This document shows, in pieces, positions 39,400-48,336 of a stretch of 51,730 bases of DNA; positions within the stretch are counted from its first letter, which is position 1, and each line of letters starts with the position of its first letter. Source of the DNA: an uncultured Porphyromonadaceae bacterium. GTDB lineage: Bacteria; Bacteroidota; Bacteroidia; Bacteroidales; Muribaculaceae. Below the pieces are notes generated by a model, which was given only the letters and a program-made list of their open reading frames with translations, ran no database searches and was not told the DNA's origin. The stretch covers positions 1-51,730 of the forward strand of contig CABUIO010000015.1 in NCBI GenBank assembly GCA_902491625.1, given 5' to 3'. The position numbers and the translations under genes are program-made.

Positions 39400-40473
39400 A
39401 TGGCAAATGTAGATTTCAAAACTGCTCATTTAATACTTGAAAAAGCGTTTCAAGAGGCAGAACAAGTTAATGATACAATGGCTGAATTTATAACTTTAGC
39501 CTTAAACCATAGGCATAAAACCTATAAATACGTGCTTGTTACCGCTTTATTGGCGAAGTCAGCTAATGAAGCCGTATATATGTTGAGCATGCAAAAAGGT
39601 GGCTCGACATCAGCTCATTATGATGCTCGTTCTTTGTGTCATAAAGTTATCGTACCGTTTGAAAAGTTGAGTATGCCGGGATGTCTTGAAAACTCCAATG
39701 AGCCGTTTTGCAACAAACCGGCGCGTTACGTAGAACTTTCCAAAGACAATGCAGTGCGCAGTGGTTCCGATAAGGAACTCCTTTGTAAACTAGTTGATTT
39801 CCTACCAACTATAGCTACGAGTGAAGAGGCCTATAAGTATCTTAAACATGCTTGCTGGGTAATGAAACAACGTCATGAGAATTATCTTAAGAAGTTTTCG
39901 CTTGGAGAAACATTAATTGACGTTAGTGAGTTTTCACAACTTGTGCTTGATTATGTATATAAACTCACCGATCATACCCTTGAAGGAGAAGTGTGTCCGC
40001 TTATCGTAGCCGAACTTGAAAAGCTATACTTAGGCGAAGGTTATAAGGTAGTTCCTCATAAAGTCAATGAAAGCGGATCTTCCTCTAAAGAAGTCGGAGA
40101 TATAGACGTGTTCGACGCAAACGGGGAACTCGTAAATGCTATTGAAGTGAAAGATAAGGATTTCAGCGAGCAAGATGTTGTTCATGCAATTAACAAATTT
40201 CGTGCGGCGCATCTTCTTAATAGTATGTTCATTTATGGGAAGAATGTGAATTTCGACGAGGATGCTGTTTTTAATGCTTTAAAAAGAATCGGACACGAGG
40301 GACACTATTGTTGCCTCATATCTATCCTCAATTACGCTAAATTAAGGATTTCCGAACTGAGAAATGTAACTCTGCGAGATTTCGTAGACGGTTTGCTCAG
40401 ATTCTCAAAGGCAATTAATGCAAAGGATGACACCATAATAGCAATCAAAGAGATTGCTTCACAAATTTTCTAA
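39400..40473 (+). CDS. SacI-family type II restriction endonuclease
   Basis: A 357-residue protein matching the SacI endonuclease family pattern: KTYKYVLVTALLAKSAN, HYDARSLCHKVIVPFEK and SNEPFCNKPARYVELS, then NAVRSGSDKELLCKL. A PD-(D/E)XK-like active site is visible as EVGDIDVF (about 231-238) followed by AIEVKDK (about 248-253). The ATG at 39400 begins five bases after the methyltransferase stop; codons upstream would lie inside that gene. By family, the target may be GAGCTC or a relative, but specificity cannot be read from sequence. The open, full-length frame suggests a live system. Confidence 0.85.
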   Translation: MANVDFKTAHLILEKAFQEAEQVNDTMAEFITLALNHRHKTYKYVLVTALLAKSANEAVYMLSMQKGGSTSAHYDARSLCHKVIVPFEKLSMPGCLENSNEPFCNKPARYVELSKDNAVRSGSDKELLCKLVDFLPTIATSEEAYKYLKHACWVMKQRHENYLKKFSLGETLIDVSEFSQLVLDYVYKLTDHTLEGEVCPLIVAELEKLYLGEGYKVVPHKVNESGSSSKEVGDIDVFDANGELVNAIEVKDKDFSEQDVVHAINKFRAAHLLNSMFIYGKNVNFDEDAVFNALKRIGHEGHYCCLISILNYAKLRISELRNVTLRDFVDGLLRFSKAINAKDDTIIAIKEIASQIF

Positions 40474-40489
40474 AATTTTATATACTACT

Positions 40490-40888
40490 ATGAACGAACT
40501 TGAACTTTATTATACGGATTATTGGCTCGGCTATAATGGCGAAGACAAGCTGAAAGGTCTGACACCTTTTGGCTTTAAGGGTAATGAACCTCTAAATATC
40601 TTCTCTTTTGATAAGGTGCAACTTGACTGGGCCTTGGATTTCGCTCATGCCTGCGGAGAGCCGATTCGTACCATAAATAATAGACACTCATCATACGGTT
40701 TAAAACATTTAGCAGAACGACGTTCTAAAAAACTTTCAAATGACGAAGTTAAATATATCACGAACGGTGCATTAATTCTTGCGATGATTGACGCTGGTTT
40801 TCGATTTGTCAGAGATGAAGATAGTCCAAATGTTTATTTTAATGTCTCTGAACGGGCTTTAAAAAAAATTAAACAAGACTTGGTATAG
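40490..40888 (+). CDS. Unknown island protein with SYGLKH...YITNG motif
   Basis: A 132-residue protein, 16 bases after the endonuclease stop and probably in the same operon. The central segment NRHSSYGLKHLAERR, then YITNGALILAMIDAGFRF and SPNVYFNVSERALKK, resembles a small domain seen in phage and mobile-element proteins with no known function. No catalytic motif, signal peptide or helix-turn-helix is obvious. Being cotranscribed with a restriction enzyme, it may be a regulator, an anti-restriction factor or a second defence component. That is inference. Confidence 0.7.
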   Translation: MNELELYYTDYWLGYNGEDKLKGLTPFGFKGNEPLNIFSFDKVQLDWALDFAHACGEPIRTINNRHSSYGLKHLAERRSKKLSNDEVKYITNGALILAMIDAGFRFVRDEDSPNVYFNVSERALKKIKQDLV

Positions 40889-40979
40889 TTTTTTTTAATA
40901 TGCTTAGCATACGAATTGGAGCACAACGGCCAGCAATGTTAGTCTATCATTTCACAAAACTCCAAAATATCTTACCTAA

Positions 40980-41954
40980 ATGACGGCGATTAACAATTTC
41001 AATATTCATTATCTATTTTCAGATGATGGCCATTTTATGGACGCATTTATTTTTAATAAGTGCGAATATCAGATATTAGGCATTATTCAAGAAGCGAGGA
41101 AATTAGTTAGCGCTGATATTGAGGTTAGCGTTCAGCCTCTATCAGAGGGTAGTTTATGGAGTCGTTTGAAATTTACCACAAAAGACGGTAAAGAAATTAA
41201 ACTGCAATGGGTTATTGCATTAGTTATTGCACTTTCTGTCAATCCATTATCCACTACGTTCGATAATATTGTAAATTGGGCTTTTGAATACATTAAAGAT
41301 GGTTCATATATCCACAACCTAAAGAAAGAAAAAGAACGCCTTGAATTAGAAAAAGAGATAAGGGATTTACGAGAAGATTCTTTAAAACAGGCAACTATCG
41401 ACTCTCAAAATAAGATTAAGAGAAAGGTATCTAATTTCTATTCAGAAGCTAAAAAGGACCTTCGTATATCAAGCATCGGATTCTGTTCTTCAGTTGGGAA
41501 TCCTTTATCTGCTCCAATTGTCATCAATAGAGATTCTTTCGATAATTTTATTGTAACCGACACTATGGAAGATGAGCAAAGCAAATCTAATGTAAGAATT
41601 GATATTGTCGCTCCTGTCCTTAGAAAGCGGAAAATTAAATGGCAAGGTATTTATAATTCCCAACAGATTCCTTTCAGATTGTGCGATGCAGACTTTAAGA
41701 ACTCTGTCTTAAACGGAGAGATTGATTTTACAGGAGGTACCTATATTATTTGCGATCTGATAGTTCATACCTCGGTTGATAAAGAAGGCGAGACCAAGAT
41801 TAGTGGCTATGATGTTGTAGAGGTACACTCCTGCGGCATAGATGATAATCCTCCTGAAATAACAAAAGCTGAAAGGAATCGTGAACAAAAAAGGAAGACA
41901 CAATCCTCTACGCCTTCGTTATTCGATTTCGATAATGAACCAAATGTTACATAA
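40980..41954 (+). CDS. Unknown island protein with membrane helix and coiled coil
   Basis: A 324-residue protein I do not recognise. An N-terminal alpha/beta region (about 1-75) contains ILGIIQEARKLVSADIEVSV and EGSLWSRLKF. It is followed by one strongly hydrophobic stretch (about 76-92, WVIALVIALSVNP), a charged coiled coil (about 113-140, KKEKERLELEKEIRDL), a beta-rich C-terminal domain (about 190-290), and a polar tail. The sensor-membrane-segment-effector arrangement would suit a defence protein, but no nuclease or NTPase motif is visible. It begins 91 bases after the previous gene, in the same direction. Confidence 0.7.
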   Translation: MTAINNFNIHYLFSDDGHFMDAFIFNKCEYQILGIIQEARKLVSADIEVSVQPLSEGSLWSRLKFTTKDGKEIKLQWVIALVIALSVNPLSTTFDNIVNWAFEYIKDGSYIHNLKKEKERLELEKEIRDLREDSLKQATIDSQNKIKRKVSNFYSEAKKDLRISSIGFCSSVGNPLSAPIVINRDSFDNFIVTDTMEDEQSKSNVRIDIVAPVLRKRKIKWQGIYNSQQIPFRLCDADFKNSVLNGEIDFTGGTYIICDLIVHTSVDKEGETKISGYDVVEVHSCGIDDNPPEITKAERNREQKRKTQSSTPSLFDFDNEPNVT

Positions 41955-41977
41955 CACTTTAAGCCCTTAACTTATAA

Positions 41978-42403
41978 ACCATCGAAAATCCCATAGAAAC
42001 CAACGAAATCCCCAAAGAAAACATTGAAAATCCCAGAGAACCTGACGAAAATCCCAAAGAAACCGACGGAATCCCCAAAGAAGACAACGAAATCCCCAAA
42101 GAAATATTTGAGAAAATCGGCAAACTCGATTTAACCGAACCTCAGAACAATCTATTGTCTCTGATTATAGAGACACCCTCCATTACTTTTTCAAAGTTGG
42201 CGGAAGAACTAAATCTGACCGTAGATAAAGTCCGGACTTTAAGCTATAAAATCCCTCAAATAGACGTAATATTCGACAATTACATGATAAGCAATTCCCA
42301 ATTCTTCCTGGGTATATTCCATCTTGGGACAATATTGGAATTTTCAATAGGTTGGTTTTGTGGCATTTATAATCATATTACGCCATATTTTGAGATTTTA
42401 TAG
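41978..42403 (+). pseudogene. 3' remnant of a wHTH protein with repeat-coded linker
   Basis: An open frame of about 142 codons with no start codon near its beginning (a TAA lies at 41975). The first part is a degenerate repeat encoding ENP(K/R)E(T/P)D and EIPKE units. It is followed by a winged-helix-like segment (NNLLSLIIETPSITFSKLAEELNLTVDKVRTL), and then unrelated hydrophobic sequence to the TAG at 42401. This resembles the C-terminus of Bacteroidota AlbA_2-type ATP-binding proteins, whose tails carry such repeats and a wHTH. It is a fragment. The remainder, 42404-42545, shows no gene. Confidence 0.6.
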
Positions 42404-42542
42404 TTTAAGAAAGAGGATGGAAAAGAAAGGTGTGTTTCTTTGTCGTAAAGGATCAACAAAGAAAGGAATTTGGGAGATAAGATTTGAATAATTACGATCA
42501 AAAAACCGATGATTAGCCATACTTCCCTAATCGAAGATTTGT

Positions 42543-42550
42543 TATATTTG
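42543..42550 (+). promoter_or_regulatory. -7 promoter box fused to the ribD start
   Basis: TATATTTG (TAnnTTTG) ends four bases before the ribD ATG at 42555, so a transcript would be leaderless. The corresponding box at the left copy is TAAATTTG. The bases upstream of it are island DNA, so any -33 element used by ribD today is not the original one. Confidence 0.55.
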
Positions 42551-42616
42551 CAACATGGCAAGAGAATTTGACGAGCATATCATGCGGCGCGCCCTCCGGA
42601 TCGCCCGCAGCGGCGA
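42546..42616 (+). repeat. Right 71-base direct repeat (ribD 5' end)
   Basis: The partner of 37995-38065, with 69 of 71 identities. Here the sequence continues without a break into functional ribD. It marks the right border of the island. Confidence 0.93.
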
Positions 42617-43535
42617 GGGTTTCACGTCGCCTAATCCGATGGTCGGCGCGGTGATTGTCCGACCTGACGGTTCAATCGCTGGCGAGGGTTTCACGTCGCC
42701 ATGGGGAGGTCCTCACGCGGAGGTCAACGCGGTGGCTTCGGTGGCCGACAAGTCGGAACTTAAGGATTGCACCATCTACGTGACCCTGGAGCCTTGCTCC
42801 CACTATGGCAAGACGCCTCCATGTGCGGAGATGCTTGTGAAGTCGGGCATCCGCCGCTGTGTCGTGGGTGCTGTGGATCCTTTCGAGAAAGTGTCAGGCC
42901 GAGGCATCAGGATCATGCGCGAGGCCGGAATGGAGGTGACTTCGGGCGTGCTCGACCGCGAATGTCGCGAACTCAACCGCCGGTTCATGCTTGCCCACAC
43001 TCAGAGCCGCGTCTATGTCGTGCTGAAATGGGCGGAAAGCGCTGACCGATTCATGGCGCTTCCGGAAGGTCGGCCGGTCGCTCTGTCGGACGCTTGCGGG
43101 CACGTGGCGGTGCATCATGAGCGTTCCCTCGTTGACGCGATACTTGTGGGCACCAACACTGTGTTGACCGACAATCCGCGTCTTGACTGCCGCCTGTGGC
43201 CCAACAGAATGCTCCGTGCCGTCGTGCCGGATCCGAAAGGCGTGATTTCCTCTGATGCCAATGTCATGCGTGACGACACGATAGTTCTTCGCAAAAATAT
43301 GACAGAGGAGGAGATCGCGAGGATGCTCTATTCGGACTATGGATTCATCTCGCTGATGGTGGAGGGAGGTGCGCAGACGCTACAGCGCTGGATCGACAGC
43401 GGCATCTACGACGAGATACGTGTTGAATCGACCTCTGCAATTCTCGGCGAAGGCATCAGGGCGCCTCGGTTGCCGGATCTGCCCTACACCTTCACGCCAC
43501 ACGGAAACTCGACTCTGCTGCGCTGGCAACGTCCG

Positions 43536-43541
<6 letters not shown>
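42555..43541 (+). CDS. ribD: Bifunctional riboflavin deaminase-reductase RibD
   Basis: A 328-residue enzyme performing two steps of riboflavin synthesis: deamination of the pyrimidine and NADPH reduction of the ribose. The zinc deaminase domain has HAEVNAVA (His54, Glu56) and EPCSHYGKTPPC (Cys81, Cys90), with the substrate segment SPNPMVGAVIV. The reductase domain follows from about 145 (VYVVLKWAESADRFMA, DAILVGTNTVLTDNPRL, LMVEGGAQTLQRWI). Its first 20 codons are duplicated at 38004. It overlaps the convergent murI by six bases. No FMN riboswitch was recognised upstream, where island DNA lies. Confidence 0.96.
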
Positions 43542-44372
<831 letters not shown>

Positions 44373-44395
44373 GGACAAGAGCTATAAAATATAAG

Positions 44396-44440
44396 CCCCA
44401 TAAGCCTTATCCTTTTATAAGGACTCTTTGGCCTATGGGG
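44396..44440. terminator. Two-tier hairpin between ompH and murI
   Basis: The outer stem CCCCATAAGCC (44396-44406) pairs with GGCCTATGGGG (44430-44440), with one mismatch. Inside it CCTTAT (44405-44410) and ATAAGG (44417-44422) can form an alternative stem. It lies 22 bases after the ompH stop on the minus strand. It probably reduces read-through into murI. The two mutually exclusive foldings could allow attenuation, but no ligand or leader peptide is evident. Confidence 0.6.
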
Positions 44441-44462
44441 AAGATTTTACGATTCAGAGTGA

Positions 44463-44963
44463 TTATTTGAGACCGAGTTTGGCCTTCACGGCAGGAGTGA
44501 TGTCCTCGGCGGGAGCACCGTAATAGAGGACAGCTCCGAGTTCCTGCACCACAGTGTAGTTGCCTTCGCGGCCTACAGCCTGAATAGCGTCGCGCACCTT
44601 GTTGATGACGGGAGCCATCTCGCGCTCCTGAGCCTTCTGCATCTCGCTCTGAGCGTTCTGCTCGAATTCGAGGATCTTCTGCTGGTCAGCCTGAATCTCC
44701 TTTGCGAGAGCTTCCTTGGTTGCCTGAGGAGTAGTCTCGGGAAGATTCTGGAAATCCTCCATCTTCTTCTGGAGGGCAGCCATGAACTTGCTGTCCTGAT
44801 CCTGGAAATCCTTGCTCAGGGCGTTGATCTTGTCCTGTGCGGTCTTGGTGTCAGGGAGGGAAGTGAGGATTGTGTTGGTGTCTACAAGTCCGATCTTGAT
44901 GGTCTGGGCGCCCGCAAGCATCGGGAGGGCAAGCATAATTGCCAGTACGATTTTCTTAAGCAT
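44463..44963 (-). CDS. OmpH/Skp-like periplasmic chaperone 1
   Basis: A 166-residue exported protein with a signal peptide (IVLAIMLALPMLAGAQ), a beta core strand KIGLVDTNTILTSLPDT and two long coiled-coil arms (about 45-120, Gln/Glu/Lys-rich), as in Skp. Skp trimers hold unfolded outer-membrane proteins on the way to BamA. It is the second of two OmpH paralogues downstream of bamA, which fits that role. The C-terminal GAVLYYGAPAEDITPAVKAKLGLK is typical of the Bacteroidota branch. Confidence 0.92.
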   Translation of the reverse strand: MLKKIVLAIMLALPMLAGAQTIKIGLVDTNTILTSLPDTKTAQDKINALSKDFQDQDSKFMAALQKKMEDFQNLPETTPQATKEALAKEIQADQQKILEFEQNAQSEMQKAQEREMAPVINKVRDAIQAVGREGNYTVVQELGAVLYYGAPAEDITPAVKAKLGLK

Positions 44964-45079
44964 ATTGTATCTGTGTTGAATGTTTTGTTCTTTATGATTC
45001 CGTATGATTCTGTCGCAAAATTAACAATTAAATCCGTAACCGCAAATTCCGCGACAATTCAGGCAGCATTACGCCGCAA

Positions 45080-45595
45080 TCAGCGTGAATAGCCGAGCTT
45101 GGCGAGCACCTCGTTGCTGACGTCGATACGCGGCGATGCAAAAACGATGCTCTGCGACGACGCACGGTCGAAGATGACCTGATAGCCCTTCTCCTCGGCC
45201 ACTTTCTTGACGGCGTTGTAGACCTCCTCCTGAATAGGCTTCATGAGGCTCTGGCGCTTCTTGTAAAGCTCGCCCTCGGGGCCGAAGTATTTGTATTTAA
45301 GATCCGTGACCTCTTTCTCCTTGGCCACGATCTCCTCCTCGCGTTTCTTCTTCTGCTCGTCGGTGAGGAAGACCATCTCGCTCTCATAGTTCTTATAGAG
45401 CGACTCGGCTTCCTTGGAAAGCTCGACGACCTCTTTTTCCCAACGCTGCGACACCTGATTGAGCTGTTCATTGGCCATCTCGTAGGCCGGGACATTGCGC
45501 AGTACGTAGTCCATGTCGACAAGCGCGAATTTCTGGGCGGAAGCTCCGAAGGCGCAGGCCGCCACGACTATAAGTGCAAAAAATATTTTCTTCAT
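45080..45595 (-). CDS. OmpH/Skp-like periplasmic chaperone 2
   Basis: A 171-residue exported OmpH-family chaperone with a signal peptide (FFALIVVAACAFGASA), the core FALVDMDYVLRNVPAY and a long coiled coil (about 45-115, QRWEKEVVELSKEAESLYKNYE). The C-terminal RIDVSNEVLAKLGY matches its neighbour. The two paralogues are only moderately similar, suggesting an old duplication with divided roles. It lies 95 bases after bamA. Confidence 0.92.
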   Translation of the reverse strand: MKKIFFALIVVAACAFGASAQKFALVDMDYVLRNVPAYEMANEQLNQVSQRWEKEVVELSKEAESLYKNYESEMVFLTDEQKKKREEEIVAKEKEVTDLKYKYFGPEGELYKKRQSLMKPIQEEVYNAVKKVAEEKGYQVIFDRASSQSIVFASPRIDVSNEVLAKLGYSR

Positions 45596-45690
45596 AATTG
45601 TAAAGCTTTTTCTATATCAGACTTCCGCTACTCCACAAAGTTTACACCGCAGGATTCCGGAAGAGTGTTTTTTATTATTTTTAACTATCA

Positions 45691-48336
45691 TCAGAACTCC
45701 TGGCCGAGGATGAAGTGGAAATGGCCGCCGCCCTTCTCTCCCATCACCTTGTCGAAACCATAGGCCCAGTCAATGCCCATGAAGCCGACCATCGGGAGAT
45801 AGATACGCACACCGGCACCGGCACTTCGGGCGAGGTTAAATGGTGAGAAATCCTTGACCGATGTCCATGCGTTACCTGCCTCTGCAAACGCGATGCCATA
45901 GATTGTGGTCGAAGGCTGGAGCATGAAGGGGAAATGAAGCTCGAAGGTGAAACGTCCGTAGGCGTAGCCCTCGCGGCGAAAAGGAGTGAACTGACCATTC
46001 TCGTAACCGCGCATACCGATGGTCTCGGTGGCATAGGTGTAGCCGCCGGTCATGCCGTCGCCGCCGACATAGAATGTCTCGAATGGTGTCTTGAGATATT
46101 TGTTGTAGCTGCCGAGGAGGCCGAAGTCCGCACGGCTCATCAGCACGAGCGTCCACTGTCCGTCGGGATCGGTGAGCGGAGTGAAGGTGCGGGCGTTGAA
46201 TTTCAATTTCCAGTATTCGATCCACTCATACATCTGTTTCTTGGCCGATGTCGAGTTGTTGTAGGTCGCTTCGTCGTAGAGAGCTTTCCAGTTCTTCTTG
46301 CGGAAGAGCGACACCGGAGGCGTCAATGTCAGTCCGAGTGAGAATGTCGATCCGCGGCGCGTGAAGAGAGGATTGTCGATGCTCGAACGGCTCAGGGTAA
46401 GTCCGAGGGTGATCGAGTTGGATGTTCCGTTGTTCATGTAGTAGAGGTAGTCCCAGTTCTTGAGATAATACCACTGATACGTGAGGTCGGCATTGAAACG
46501 GAAATAGTCGTCGGGCCAGCTCAGACGCTTACCGAAGCCGACACTGATAGCAGCCATCTGAAGCACCTTGTTGGGGTCGTAGGCATTCTGGTATGTGTAG
46601 TTGTAGGCGTCGGAGTTATAGCCGTAGTTCATGCCCCACATGGAGGAGTTGAGGGCGTTGGCCCAGTTGTCGTTGTAGTAGGAGGAGTTGATTCCGGTCT
46701 GGCGCGAATAGTAGGCGGAGACGGAGAGGGAGTTGGGTCGCTTGCCGCCGAACCACGGATCGAGGAAGGAGATCGAATAGGACTGATAGTACTTGGCGTT
46801 GGTCTGCGCCGCGATGGTGAAGGTCTGTCCCTCGCCCTGCGGTATGATGCCTCGGTAGGAACTCGGATGGAACAGGTTCTTGATTGAGAAGTTGGTGAAC
46901 TTCAGAGCCAGTTTACCCGTGATACCGGTCTGTCCCCAACCGGCGGAGAATTCCACCTGGTCGTTGGCCTTGGATTCGAGATTGAAGACGATGTCGACCG
47001 TACCGTCAGATTCGTTGGGCTGAGGACGGATGTCCATGTTCTCGGGGTTGAAATGTCCGGTCTGGGCAATCTCGCGGGCCGAGCGCATGAGGTCGGATTT
47101 GGAGAAGAGTTCGCCGGGACGCACACGCAGCTCGCGGCGGATCACCTTCTCATAGAGCCGGTCGTTGCCGTTGATGACCACACGGTTGATGCGCGCCTGC
47201 GGACCTTCCATGACACGCATCTGGAGCGTAATGGAATCGTTGGAGACATTCTGCTCTATGGGGATGAGCTGGAAGAAAAGGTAGCCGTTGTCCATGTAGA
47301 GGTTTGCCACGGCGTCATCATCATCTGTCGTGCGCTTGTTGAGGAGCTTCTGGTTGTAGACCTCGCCGGGATAGATGCCAAGGATGTCGTTGAGCACGTC
47401 GGTGGGATAGACAGTGTTGCCGACCCACTCGATGTCACGTATGTAGTATTTGTGGCCTTCGTCGACCGTAATGTGGACGTCGACACGATTCTCGTTGTAA
47501 GGCACCACGGAGTCGGAAACGATGCGGGCGTCGCGATAGCCCAGTTCGTTGTATTTCTGCACGATACGGTTGAGGTCATCCTCATAGTCGCTCTCCACGA
47601 ATTTCTTCTGCTTGAAGATGTTGAGAAGGTTGCCGTTCTCGTTGGTCTTCTTCATCGCGCCCTTGACCTTGCGGTCGGAAAGCACCTCATTGCCCTCGAT
47701 ATAGATTTTATGGACCTTGACCTTGCTGTTGCGGTTGACGTTGATGTCGAGAATGACCTGATTCTCCTTGCTGAGATCCGGATGCTGGACAATGTCGACC
47801 GTGACGTTCTTGAAGCCTTTGGCGCCGTAGTAGTTCTGCACGATCTCCTTTGCGCGGGAGACGATGTTGGGGGTGAGCTGCTGGCCGTTGACCATTCCGA
47901 GACGCTCGGTGAGATCCTTGCGTTCGCCGCCCTTGACGCCGGTGAAGTTGAGCTCGCTCATTCGCGGCTGGCGGCGCAGGTCGATATCGAGCCATATCTT
48001 GTCGCCTGCGATCTTTTCGGCCTTGATCTGCACCTTGGAGTAAAGACCGGCACGCGACAGACGCTTGACGGCCGTCGTGATGGCGTCGCCCGGCACCTCC
48101 ACCTTGTCGCCGATGCTGAGTCCGGTCGAACCGATGATCAGATAGTCGTCGTCGGTGTCGATACCCGAGACCTTGATACCAGCGATCTCATAGACTTTCG
48201 GCATCGGGGAATAGATGATGTTGGGGCTGTAGACAGTATCTACGGGAGCCGCCGGCAATATGTCGAGGGCAGAGGCTGACAGCGCAGCGGGGAGCAACGC
48301 CATGAGCATGAGTATAAGCTTGAAAGGCTTTGTCAT
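45691..48336 (-). CDS. bamA: Outer-membrane protein assembly factor BamA
   Basis: An 881-residue Omp85 protein, the core of the BAM complex that inserts beta-barrels. A signal peptide is followed by five POTRA domains (about 50-440; examples KVYEIAGIKVSGIDTDDDYLI, VKVHKIYIEGNEVLSD and YYIRDIEWVGNTVYPTDVL). A 16-stranded barrel (about 450-881) ends in the aromatic strand FHFILGQEF. The conserved VRGF-type loop is represented by IGMRGYENGQF. The ATG overlaps the uppS stop (ATGA). Order uppS-bamA-ompH-ompH is the usual one in the order. Confidence 0.96.
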   Translation of the reverse strand: MTKPFKLILMLMALLPAALSASALDILPAAPVDTVYSPNIIYSPMPKVYEIAGIKVSGIDTDDDYLIIGSTGLSIGDKVEVPGDAITTAVKRLSRAGLYSKVQIKAEKIAGDKIWLDIDLRRQPRMSELNFTGVKGGERKDLTERLGMVNGQQLTPNIVSRAKEIVQNYYGAKGFKNVTVDIVQHPDLSKENQVILDINVNRNSKVKVHKIYIEGNEVLSDRKVKGAMKKTNENGNLLNIFKQKKFVESDYEDDLNRIVQKYNELGYRDARIVSDSVVPYNENRVDVHITVDEGHKYYIRDIEWVGNTVYPTDVLNDILGIYPGEVYNQKLLNKRTTDDDDAVANLYMDNGYLFFQLIPIEQNVSNDSITLQMRVMEGPQARINRVVINGNDRLYEKVIRRELRVRPGELFSKSDLMRSAREIAQTGHFNPENMDIRPQPNESDGTVDIVFNLESKANDQVEFSAGWGQTGITGKLALKFTNFSIKNLFHPSSYRGIIPQGEGQTFTIAAQTNAKYYQSYSISFLDPWFGGKRPNSLSVSAYYSRQTGINSSYYNDNWANALNSSMWGMNYGYNSDAYNYTYQNAYDPNKVLQMAAISVGFGKRLSWPDDYFRFNADLTYQWYYLKNWDYLYYMNNGTSNSITLGLTLSRSSIDNPLFTRRGSTFSLGLTLTPPVSLFRKKNWKALYDEATYNNSTSAKKQMYEWIEYWKLKFNARTFTPLTDPDGQWTLVLMSRADFGLLGSYNKYLKTPFETFYVGGDGMTGGYTYATETIGMRGYENGQFTPFRREGYAYGRFTFELHFPFMLQPSTTIYGIAFAEAGNAWTSVKDFSPFNLARSAGAGVRIYLPMVGFMGIDWAYGFDKVMGEKGGGHFHFILGQEF

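Larger units (their letters stand above)
38066..42545 (+). mobile_element. AT-rich restriction-modification island
   Basis: About 4.5 kb of DNA with visibly lower GC (about one third G+C in a counted 60-base line, against well over half in the flanks) inserted between the two copies of the ribD 5' end. It carries a C5-methyltransferase, a SacI-family endonuclease, two unknown genes and a wHTH-protein remnant, all on the plus strand. No integrase, transposase or clear terminal inverted repeats were found. The long direct repeats at its edges resemble insertion with long target duplication, a mode reported for restriction-modification genes. Movement by an unlinked enzyme or by recombination is inferred. 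Confidence 0.85.

Noticed and set aside
41978..42110. CRISPR-like or noncoding repeat in the island
   Set aside because: The repeat keeps one reading frame and runs into a wHTH-like coding segment, so it is a degenerate protein linker.
42404..42555. FMN riboswitch ahead of ribD
   Set aside because: The upstream DNA is AT-rich island sequence with no conserved aptamer-like helices, and the -7 box adjoins the ATG, leaving no leader.
47053..48279. A 408-codon open frame on the plus strand within bamA
   Set aside because: It is antisense to a certain bamA and composed of mirrored codons (Val/Asp/Leu-rich, no fold). GC-rich DNA opens such frames. Similar antisense frames at 14911-16059, 20317-21309 and 24811-25719 were rejected for the same reason.
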